Source: JAFDZV01 sp966128725
GTDB lineage: Bacteria; Bacteroidota; Ignavibacteria; OLB7
Reading direction: 5' to 3'
Assembly: GCA_966128725.1 (NCBI GenBank)
Contig: CBHYLN010000128.1
Coordinates: forward strand, 1-15,538
Length of the DNA stretch: 15,538 bases
Shown here: in pieces, positions 1-6,905 of the stretch
Position numbering within the stretch: position 1 is the first letter of the stretch
How the letters are laid out: every line of letters starts with the position of its first letter
Position numbers and translations under genes: made by a program
The notes under the pieces: model-generated
The model's database searches: none
Told to the model about the DNA's origin: nothing
Seen by the model: the letters and a program-made list of their open reading frames with translations, nothing else

Positions 1-1
1 G

Positions 2-649
2 ACACGCCGCACGCTGCTGCGCCATGCAACCGAGCTGTACAAGATCCGGGGCACGCCACGGGGATTGGAACGTTTCGTGAAGATGGCGCTGGGCGTGGAC
101 ATCCGGATACAGGAGGAGTTCCGTCGTCGCAGATGGCTGTTTGCCGCCTCGGGATCGGGCTGCGGCGCAGCGGCGCCCGGCGATGCCGCCTCGGGGCCGG
201 TGCTTGGCAGTCGGACCGACGTATGGGGCGATGCCATCGTGAATCGGTTGCAGTTGGATCAGTACTCGCGCATCGGCGAGTTCGCGCTGGTAAGCACCGG
301 CGATCCGATGCGCGACCCGTTCCATGTGTATGCGCACCGGTTCACCGTGTTCGTGAACGCAAGCGATTGCCGTGGCGATGTGGAACGCACTATTCGCTAT
401 CTGATTGACCAGGAGAAGCCCGCACACACCGCCTACACGCTGGTGAAGGTGGAGCCACGGTTCCGCGTGGGCGTGCAGGCGACGGTTGGGCTCGACACCA
501 CGATCGGCGCATACCCGAAGACGGTATTGAACGAGTGCGCAACGCTTGGCAGCGATACGCTGCTTGGCACGGCGCCCGAGGATGCAGGCCCGGCGGCCGC
601 GCAAGTAGGCGCGCATACGCGGGTTGGAGTGGATGCGGTGGTGGGATAA
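2..649 (+). CDS. eCIS baseplate protein, Afp12-like / phage tail protein I family (5' partial)
   Basis: The reading frame is open from the window edge, so the true start lies upstream; 215 residues remain. The N-terminal part reads LLRHATELYKIRGTPRGLE (visible residues 5-23), the hallmark of the tail protein I domain of phages and eCIS (helix, then RGTPxGL), followed by an RRRRWLF stretch (about 41-47). Further on come AHRFTVFV (about 111-118) and EKPAHTAYTL (about 138-147), then glycine-rich VGVxxxVGxDTxxG repeats typical of the C-terminus of this family. In T4-like logic these proteins form baseplate wedges with the gpJ-like Afp11, which would be expected just upstream. The next gene starts 20 nt downstream. 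Family assignment is by motif recall. A shorter start codon (TTG at 65) is possible in principle but would cut the conserved domain. Confidence 0.88.
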   Translation, partial: TRRTLLRHATELYKIRGTPRGLERFVKMALGVDIRIQEEFRRRRWLFAASGSGCGAAAPGDAASGPVLGSRTDVWGDAIVNRLQLDQYSRIGEFALVSTGDPMRDPFHVYAHRFTVFVNASDCRGDVERTIRYLIDQEKPAHTAYTLVKVEPRFRVGVQATVGLDTTIGAYPKTVLNECATLGSDTLLGTAPEDAGPAAAQVGAHTRVGVDAVVG

Positions 650-659
650 AACAACGATC

Positions 660-665
660 AAGGAG
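660..665 (+). promoter_or_regulatory. Shine-Dalgarno fixing the start of the propeller/collagen protein
   Basis: AAGGAG lies 4 nt before the ATG at 670, in the 20-nt gap after the baseplate gene. It supports 670 over the in-frame codon at 535, which would overlap the upstream gene by 115 nt and add 45 residues unlike the family's N-terminus. Confidence 0.7.
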
Positions 666-669
666 AACC

Positions 670-3387
670 ATGCAGTACGGAGATCATAACCACAAGACCG
701 AGTGCCTGGATTGCGGCACGCCACCTCAGGAGCGCTTGAACTACTTCACCGGGCAGTTCCTCGCCGAACGTGATTTCCGCGACGAGCAGGCATATCACGT
801 GGGCAAGCACCGGATGCATAACCGGTATCTGCATGGGTGGGGCACGGTGTGCGGCCTGCGCGTGGTACAGCATCAGGCCCCGGAGTGCCGCAACCGCTTC
901 GTGGTGATCGAGCCCGGTGTGGCGCTGGATTGCTGCGGCCGCGAGATCGTGGTGCGCGAACGCGTATACCTGAACCTGCCGGAAATTCTGGCGCCAGGCG
1001 CCGATCAGCAGAAGGGCGACCATCTGCTGGTGTCCATTCGGTATACCGAGTGCAAGACGGAGTTCGTGCCGTCGCTGTATTCCGATTGCGGCTGCGACGA
1101 AAACACCTGCGATGCCAACCGCGTGCGCGAAGGCTTCGAGGTGGACGTTCGCCGCACCAACAAGCTGCCCAAGCCGATGGCCTGTTATCCCAACGGCCTG
1201 GGCATGAACTGGCTTACGACGATCGGGATCGAACATACCCGCCGCATCGCGCTGGATGGCGCGCTTGGGCGGCTGTATGTGCTGATCGACGGCAAGAAGG
1301 TGCTGGCCTACGATACCGCCCACCACTGCCTGCTGGGCACGGTGGACGTTGGCGTGGAAGCCGCCGATATCGCGCTTTCGCCCGACGGCAAGTTCCTGTA
1401 CGTGGCCTACGAGGACCCCATGGTCGCCGGGCATCAGAAGCTTGGCGTGGTGAACGTGGCGGACCTGGCCGCGCCGCAGTTGGTGAACACGGTGGATGTA
1501 TCCACCGGCAGCGCGTCGCCACGGCTGCATGTGTCGCCGGATGGCCGCGTGTACGTGCTGGATCGCAACACGGCGACGGTGATCATCTATTCAACCGGCC
1601 TTAACACCGGAGCGGCCAACCCCGTGTACGGCACGGTAAGCACCGGGGCGGATGCACGGTCGATCGCCGTCAGTTCCAACGGGGCCTGGTTGTTCGTTGC
1701 CGAGGCCGGCGACCACCGCGTGCGTGCGGTTGATGTGGGCACGCTTTCCTCAACGTTGATCAATGTTCCGGGCGTCACGCCCGCGCTTGTTGCCGCGGCC
1801 GCCGATGCGCCGGGGTTCTTCGCGGTGACCACCGAAGGTACCGTGCGGGCCTTCCGAATTGTTGGCGGCGCGCCGAACCCATTCCAGGAAGTGGGCACAG
1901 GCGCCAGCCTGGGCGCCGGCACGCCGGTGGACCTGGTCAGCTCGCCGGATGCCGGATGGGCGTTTGTTCTGATGGACGAGGCCGGCAAGAGCACGGTGCG
2001 CGCGGTGAACCGTGCGCTTATCGAAACCAATCCCGCGGGCGCGATTACCGCCGCGCTTCCGGTTGCACCGGGCGCCAAGGAGTTGTTGATCGCACGCGAC
2101 GGCGGTAGGCTGTACGCTCTTGGCGCAGGTGAGGCCGGCGCATGCGGCGGCGTGTCCATCGTGGACATCAACGATTCCGGCTGCTCGGAGATCATGTGGC
2201 GCGCGCTGGACGGCTGCCCGACATGCGAAACCGACGACGACGGCTGGGTGCTGCTGGCGGCGATTGCGAACTACAAGGATGGTGATTACGTCACCGACGA
2301 CCGCATCGACAATCGCGTGCGGCCGATGGTGCCCAGCACCGACACGCTGCGCAAGATGATCATGTGCGCGTTGGAGGCCGCCACCAAGGGCAAGCAGGGC
2401 GAGGCCGGCCCTCCGGGCAAGGATGGGAAGGACGGAAAAGACGGGAAGGATGGAAAGGACGGCAAGGATGGCGCGCCGGGACAGAATGGTGCCAATGGCG
2501 CACCGGGACAGAACGGGACAAACGGAACCAATGGTGTTGACGGCAAGGACGGCGTTGGCCTTGAGCAGGAGCTTACCGAGATCCGCGCCACGAGCTGGAA
2601 ACATGGTACCGACGATAATCCGCTGGTGCCGGTGCGTCTCATGAACCCGTCACCTGGCGGGCCGGTGGCATTGCCGGGCATCGTGATCGTATTCACCGAC
2701 AAGGTACACGTGCGTGCCGGGCGGCTTCCGATTATGCCGATGCGCACATTTGATGTGTTCACCAAGCGCATCGAGAATCAGGAATTCCCGGACTTCTACT
2801 GCCATTGCTCGATAAACGGGCAGGTGGTGCCGGTGACGTTCGAGGAAAAGGACGGCGCGATCGATTGGAGCACGGTGAAGGAAATTCCGGATATCGACGC
2901 AACGGCCGTGGCCTATGTGCTTCCGCCGAAGTTCCAGACGCCTTCCGGTGGTGTGAACAACTTCTGGGTACGGCTGTACGGTGATTTCGTGCTCGATATG
3001 AAGGAGCGTGCCGTTGACGCCAACTTCCCCCGGGCGGATTTCCCGAGCGGTGACCATCCGGCCGGCGAGAAGTACGGCATCCAGGGCGGCGTGTTCGAGA
3101 GCTGGTTTGCCATGACCAAGGACCAGTCCGGGCCGCCAAACAATCTGGTGGGCGTAAAGGACACGGTTGCCGGCGCGGGCATTCGCGGCACGGCCACCAA
3201 GCTGGACTTGAACACCGCATCCGAGAAGGACCTGCGAGCAATATCCGGTATCTCGACGGCGATGGCCAAGCGCATCGCCGATTATCGCGCCAAGACGCAG
3301 TTCAAAAGCGTTAACGACTTGCTCAAGCTGGAGGGGATGACCAAGTCGCTCCTCACCCAAATTCGCGACCGCATCACAGTTGGATAA
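670..3387 (+). CDS. eCIS baseplate/fibre-position protein with beta-propeller, collagen-like stalk and C-terminal ComEA-like helix-hairpin-helix
   Basis: 905 residues. Residues 24-55 (NYFTGQFLAERDF..., then HNRYLHGWGTVCGLRV) and 82-95 (PGVALDCCGREIVV) form an N-terminal domain shared with the next two genes and known from eCIS clusters. Residues about 181-505 contain at least six propeller blades of YVTN/WD40-like type (for example ALSPDGKFLYVAYED, HVSPDGRVYVLDRN, AVSSNGAWLFVAEAG). A segment starting CPTCETDDDGWVLLA (516-530) recurs in the next gene. Residues 574-630 are 19 uninterrupted Gly-X-Y triplets. Residues 631-842 are a beta-rich region of unknown role that includes VRLYGDFVLD and GVFESWF. 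Residues 843-905 match the tandem helix-hairpin-helix domain of ComEA (LDLNTASEKDL, then FKSVNDLLKLEGM), but both hairpins lack the final glycine of the usual GIG (they read GIS and GMT). A short ECLDC pair at 11-15 may bind metal. The likely role is baseplate or fibre decoration or receptor binding. No signal peptide is seen, as expected for an eCIS part assembled in the cytoplasm. Confidence 0.85.
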   Translation: MQYGDHNHKTECLDCGTPPQERLNYFTGQFLAERDFRDEQAYHVGKHRMHNRYLHGWGTVCGLRVVQHQAPECRNRFVVIEPGVALDCCGREIVVRERVYLNLPEILAPGADQQKGDHLLVSIRYTECKTEFVPSLYSDCGCDENTCDANRVREGFEVDVRRTNKLPKPMACYPNGLGMNWLTTIGIEHTRRIALDGALGRLYVLIDGKKVLAYDTAHHCLLGTVDVGVEAADIALSPDGKFLYVAYEDPMVAGHQKLGVVNVADLAAPQLVNTVDVSTGSASPRLHVSPDGRVYVLDRNTATVIIYSTGLNTGAANPVYGTVSTGADARSIAVSSNGAWLFVAEAGDHRVRAVDVGTLSSTLINVPGVTPALVAAAADAPGFFAVTTEGTVRAFRIVGGAPNPFQEVGTGASLGAGTPVDLVSSPDAGWAFVLMDEAGKSTVRAVNRALIETNPAGAITAALPVAPGAKELLIARDGGRLYALGAGEAGACGGVSIVDINDSGCSEIMWRALDGCPTCETDDDGWVLLAAIANYKDGDYVTDDRIDNRVRPMVPSTDTLRKMIMCALEAATKGKQGEAGPPGKDGKDGKDGKDGKDGKDGAPGQNGANGAPGQNGTNGTNGVDGKDGVGLEQELTEIRATSWKHGTDDNPLVPVRLMNPSPGGPVALPGIVIVFTDKVHVRAGRLPIMPMRTFDVFTKRIENQEFPDFYCHCSINGQVVPVTFEEKDGAIDWSTVKEIPDIDATAVAYVLPPKFQTPSGGVNNFWVRLYGDFVLDMKERAVDANFPRADFPSGDHPAGEKYGIQGGVFESWFAMTKDQSGPPNNLVGVKDTVAGAGIRGTATKLDLNTASEKDLRAISGISTAMAKRIADYRAKTQFKSVNDLLKLEGMTKSLLTQIRDRITVG
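2389..2559 (+). repeat. Collagen-like Gly-X-Y repeat within the propeller protein
   Basis: Nineteen consecutive Gly-X-Y triplets (residues 574-630): GKQ, GEA, GPP, six GKD, then GAP, GQN, GAN, GAP, GQN, GTN, GTN, GVD, GKD, GVG. Bacterial and phage collagen-like stretches form trimeric rod-like spacers, and K-G-D-type triplets are known to stabilise triple helices without hydroxyproline. This implies that the protein is trimeric at this point. The DNA itself is repetitive (aag/gat/gac triplets), so the triplet number could vary by slippage. Confidence 0.92.
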
Positions 3388-3403
3388 ACGGGGACACATT
3401 TCA

Positions 3404-5122
3404 ATGGTAACACGTACGAAGAATCCAGGGATAACGAAGAAGACCGACGCCGGGTGCGGTTGCAGCAAGCCGGCCGCGTGTTCGAACTGTGGCGGGACCG
3501 AGTGTTTCGAGCGTCCCCGCTACTTCAGCGGCCAACTGCTCACCGATCGCGATCTGGATGCCGCGCAGCGGTATGTGATCAACAAGAACAAGCTGCACAA
3601 CCGGTATCTGATTGGCACCGGGGTGGCGTGCGGCCTGGCCGTGCGGTGCGACCGCTGCGACGACGGCACCGTGGTGGTACAGCCCGGCTACGCCATCGAT
3701 TGCTGCGGCAACGACATCGTGGTGTGCGATCCGGCCAAGTTCGACGTATACGAGGCGTTGAACGGCTGCAAGCCGAAGGCCGACGAGTGCGGCCAGATCA
3801 ACGTTGACACGCGTTGCGGCGATCTGCCCACCGAATATTATCTGGTGCTGTACTACAACGAGGAGCCATCGCGGCCGGTGACGGCGCTGATGCGCAACGA
3901 CGGCTGCAACAGCGTGCGATGCGAGCCTTCGCGCACCAAGGAGACGTTTCGCCTTGCATTGGTGGAGAAGGAGGAATATCAACGCCGCACCGAACCGAAC
4001 ATGTGGGCGAACATCCGCTCCTGTGTTACGGTTGTGGCTGCCGAGATCCGCAAGTACTGGGCGCAGATCGAGGCACTTGGCAAACAGACCACGTTCAACT
4101 ACGTGCAGGCCTATCAGATCTTCTGCCGCATGCGTGATTCGGTGCTGAAGATCTACGGCGCCGATCGCAACACACGCTGCACGCTGGCGCTTGAGCTGAA
4201 AGCGCTGGAGGACAAGCTGCCGAGCAGCGGTCAGGACCCCAAGGCCGAAGCCAAGTTTGGGCGCGCCTACATCCTGCTGCTGGCCTACATGTTCCAGTAC
4301 CTGCTGGATTGCATCTGCGACGCGCTGCTGGTGCCGTGCTCCTCGTGCGACGGCGATGAAGGCGTGTTGCTGGCCTGCCTTACGGTAGAGGAGTGCCGCG
4401 TACGAAAGGTCTGCAACACCGTCCGCACACAGTTGATAACCGGCCCGGCGATGCGCTACTGGTTCCAGCCCGTGTATTCGGTGATTGGCCGCCTGCTGGA
4501 AAAGCTCTGCTGCGACTTCGATATCATCAAACTGTTCAGCGGCTTCTACCGCCCGAAGTATGAGGAACCGCCGGCCAACCCGACAACGCCGCCGGTACAT
4601 GCCGCGCGGCCGATGGCGGCAAACTACACCAAGGAGACCGCGGATCAGGCCGAGGCCGAAGCCATGGCGTCAGCCGGTGATGTGAAGGACGGCGACACCA
4701 AGGGTACTGCGTGGAACGACGTGAACGCGACGTACACCACGGAGAACGATGAGCCCAAGATCTCCGGATTCGATCCGGGCATCCCGGCCACGCGTGGCGC
4801 GAACATCTTCTCGATGGTGTCCGACTATACCGACGTCTCGATCGACTCGCTTGATACCCCAAGCCTGTTGTCGTTGTTCAGCTCGAACACGATCGGGTTG
4901 CTGGATCTGTACAAGATGCCGGTGGCCGATGCTGGTCGTGTTCTGGGCGAACGCAAGATCACCTACTCGGTGAAGCATGCGGCCAGCGATGCCGAGGCGT
5001 ATTCGCTGGGCAACATCGGAAAGATGAGCTGGGCGATCCCGGAGAACAGCCACGTTGAGCTGCTGGCCGATCCCAGCGGTGTGGTATCACATGTGCGGGT
5101 GGTGAAGGAGGCTGGCAAATGA
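3404..5122 (+). CDS. Cysteine-rich eCIS protein, paralogue of the preceding protein's N-terminus
   Basis: 572 residues from the ATG at 3404. An in-frame TTG at 3380 would overlap the upstream gene by 8 nt and add only 8 residues. The N-terminus has a cysteine cluster (GCGCSKPAACSNCGGTEC, 17-34), then RYFSGQLLTDRDL (39-51), HNRYLIGTGVACGL and PGYAIDCCGNDIVV (94-107), matching the upstream protein. CSSCDGDEGVLLAC (312-325) matches that protein's CPTC...GWVLLA segment. Between these lies a mostly helical block (about 200-310). I count 28 cysteines, all in the first 370 residues. A low-complexity Pro/Ala/Glu linker (about 390-440) leads to a C-terminal domain of unknown fold. No transmembrane segment or signal peptide is evident. 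It is probably a baseplate-associated or fibre-associated component; the cysteines suggest bound metal or disulfides formed after release. The exact function is not known to me. Confidence 0.8.
   Translation: MVTRTKNPGITKKTDAGCGCSKPAACSNCGGTECFERPRYFSGQLLTDRDLDAAQRYVINKNKLHNRYLIGTGVACGLAVRCDRCDDGTVVVQPGYAIDCCGNDIVVCDPAKFDVYEALNGCKPKADECGQINVDTRCGDLPTEYYLVLYYNEEPSRPVTALMRNDGCNSVRCEPSRTKETFRLALVEKEEYQRRTEPNMWANIRSCVTVVAAEIRKYWAQIEALGKQTTFNYVQAYQIFCRMRDSVLKIYGADRNTRCTLALELKALEDKLPSSGQDPKAEAKFGRAYILLLAYMFQYLLDCICDALLVPCSSCDGDEGVLLACLTVEECRVRKVCNTVRTQLITGPAMRYWFQPVYSVIGRLLEKLCCDFDIIKLFSGFYRPKYEEPPANPTTPPVHAARPMAANYTKETADQAEAEAMASAGDVKDGDTKGTAWNDVNATYTTENDEPKISGFDPGIPATRGANIFSMVSDYTDVSIDSLDTPSLLSLFSSNTIGLLDLYKMPVADAGRVLGERKITYSVKHAASDAEAYSLGNIGKMSWAIPENSHVELLADPSGVVSHVRVVKEAGK
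5105..5111 (+). promoter_or_regulatory. Shine-Dalgarno inside the cysteine-rich gene, serving the fibre gene
   Basis: AAGGAGG sits 7 nt before the ATG at 5119, inside the last codons of the preceding gene. The stop and start codons overlap as ATGA, so the fibre gene has its own strong ribosome site and can also be translationally coupled. Confidence 0.75.
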
Positions 5123-6891
5123 GCAGTACCGAAATCACGCGGTTGAGCTATTACGAACGGCAGTTCCTCCGTGTGCAGGATTTCAAGGATGAACAGGCCT
5201 ATCATATCGGCATGCGTCGCCGGTTGAACATCTCGCACCATACGTGGGGGATCGTGACAGGCCTGGAGATCCAGCAGATCGAGAAGGAAGGGGGCAACGG
5301 CGAGTTCGAGTACTACGTAACGCCCGGGGTGGCGATCGACGGCTACGGCCGTGAGATCATCGTGCTGAGCCCGGTGACGATCGATCCGTTGCTGTTCAAG
5401 AAGTTCCCCGACTCGGACTACTATTCCATCTGGATCTCCTATTCCGAGTCGCGCTTTCAGGATCCCTCGCCGGGCTACGAGGTATGCGGCGTTGCCGACC
5501 AGCGCTCGCGCGTGCAGGAATCGTATCGGCTGTGCATCGGCACGCCGAACGCGGAGCACGGCCCGATTGTGGTTGCCGGTGAGCTGGTGGACCCCACCGA
5601 CCCGGCAACACCGGAGGATCTGTCGATCCCGTATCAGGAGCTTCCTGAGTTCGGAGTTGATGATGCATGGTTCATCCGGCTGGGCAGCGCGCAGTGGGAC
5701 CGTACAAAAAGCATGTTGATCGAGGGCACGGCCGATCGTATCAACGAGGACCGGACCTACGTTGCCGACATCGCCTCGCAGATCCTGGCCCCGACCGACA
5801 CGTTGGTGATGCGCCGCCGCATCCCTGATGCCACGCTTGACCCCGCCGACCCGCAATTGACGGTGATCGTTGAGGGCGACATGATCGTGGAGAACGACTT
5901 GCAGGTTGAGGGCGATGCCGCCGTGGCCGGCGAGCTGGTGGTAACCGGCAACACGACGCTGGAGGCCGACCTTGAGGTTGGCGGCAATCAGCACCTTACC
6001 GGAAACCTGACGGTGGACGGCAAGGTTGGTGTTGGCACGGCCACGCCGGACGTAACGGTGCATATCGCTACCGGCACGAATGCGGCGCTGGCACAGGGAA
6101 CCGGCTATCTGCTGTTGGGTAGCATCAGCGGCAACAACGTGGTGCTTGACGATAACGAGATCATGGCGCGCACGGGCGTGGCGGCTGCCACGCTGCACTT
6201 GCAGGCCAGCGGCGGCGATCTGGAAGTGCATGCCAACAAGAACGACGATCGCGAGAAGGTGATCGTGAAGGATAACGGGCATGTCGGCATCGGCACGGTT
6301 GCGCCAGATGTTCCGTTGCACGTTACCGGCGGCACCGACGCCACGCTTTCCAACGGCAGCGGCTATGTGGTGATCGGCGACGTGAGCAGCACGAACCTGG
6401 TGCTCGACAACAACGAGATTACCGCACGCAACAACCAGGCGGCGGCAACGCTCTCGTTCCAGCGCGACAACGGCGACGTGCAGATTCACTCCAACCGCGA
6501 GACCGACGCACAGATCATCTTCAAGGACAGTGGCAACACGGGCATCGGCACAACCAATCCGGCCGGCAAGCTGGATGTGTACGGCCGCATCCTGCGCCAG
6601 GGCCAGGAGTTCTCCAGAACCGGCACGGCGGTGCACAATACGTTGATCTCCACACCGTGGGGCACCACGTCCGACTGGAACATCTTCGTGTCGCCGAACT
6701 CGATGGGCGAGGAGGAACCAAACAGCGAGCGCGACAATGCGTTGCTGATGATGCAGTGCTCGGCCACGCCGGTCTCCTCCACAACCTGGCAGATCACGGC
6801 ACGCTATAAGTTCAAGTACACAAACGCCTCGAACCCGGGGAACGGTACCTGGAAATCCGGTGTGGCCAACTACATGTTGGTGCCACGCTGA
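5119..6891 (+). CDS. eCIS tail-fibre-like protein with tandem repeats
   Basis: 590 residues, overlapping the upstream gene by 4 nt. The N-terminus (SYYERQFLRVQDFKDEQAYH, 10-29; PGVAIDGYGREIIV, 69-82) is the same baseplate-attachment-type domain as in the two preceding genes, but the cysteine pair is replaced by Gly-Tyr. From about residue 245 the chain becomes a short-period beta-rich repeat (GDMIVENDLQVEG, GELVVTGNTTLEADLEVGG, GNLTVDGKVGVG), typical of fibrous trimeric beta-helix shafts. Two tandem 85-86-residue units follow (303-388 and 389-473), each opening with V-G-[VI]-G-T-x-x-P; a third opening, TGIGTTNPAGKLDVYG, begins at 474. The last about 100 residues (after GRILRQGQEFSRTG) look like a compact tip domain. 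No endosialidase-type chaperone motif was recognised. The likely role is receptor binding, equivalent in position to Afp13. The domain calls are from pattern, not from a profile search. Confidence 0.82.
   Translation: MSSTEITRLSYYERQFLRVQDFKDEQAYHIGMRRRLNISHHTWGIVTGLEIQQIEKEGGNGEFEYYVTPGVAIDGYGREIIVLSPVTIDPLLFKKFPDSDYYSIWISYSESRFQDPSPGYEVCGVADQRSRVQESYRLCIGTPNAEHGPIVVAGELVDPTDPATPEDLSIPYQELPEFGVDDAWFIRLGSAQWDRTKSMLIEGTADRINEDRTYVADIASQILAPTDTLVMRRRIPDATLDPADPQLTVIVEGDMIVENDLQVEGDAAVAGELVVTGNTTLEADLEVGGNQHLTGNLTVDGKVGVGTATPDVTVHIATGTNAALAQGTGYLLLGSISGNNVVLDDNEIMARTGVAAATLHLQASGGDLEVHANKNDDREKVIVKDNGHVGIGTVAPDVPLHVTGGTDATLSNGSGYVVIGDVSSTNLVLDNNEITARNNQAAATLSFQRDNGDVQIHSNRETDAQIIFKDSGNTGIGTTNPAGKLDVYGRILRQGQEFSRTGTAVHNTLISTPWGTTSDWNIFVSPNSMGEEEPNSERDNALLMMQCSATPVSSTTWQITARYKFKYTNASNPGNGTWKSGVANYMLVPR
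6025..6537 (+). repeat. Two tandem 85-86-codon units in the fibre gene
   Basis: Unit 1 is 6025-6282 and unit 2 is 6283-6537; a partial third begins at 6538. The units share the order VGxGT..P, V/LH.(T/A)GT(D/N)A.L..G.GY, then L(D)(D/N)NEI.AR, AATL, then D.(E/Q)(V)H.N....(D).(I)..KD.G. Divergence at the DNA level is considerable, so this is an old duplication rather than a recent slippage product. Confidence 0.8.
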
Positions 6892-6905
6892 CCTGTTAAT
6901 GGCCC

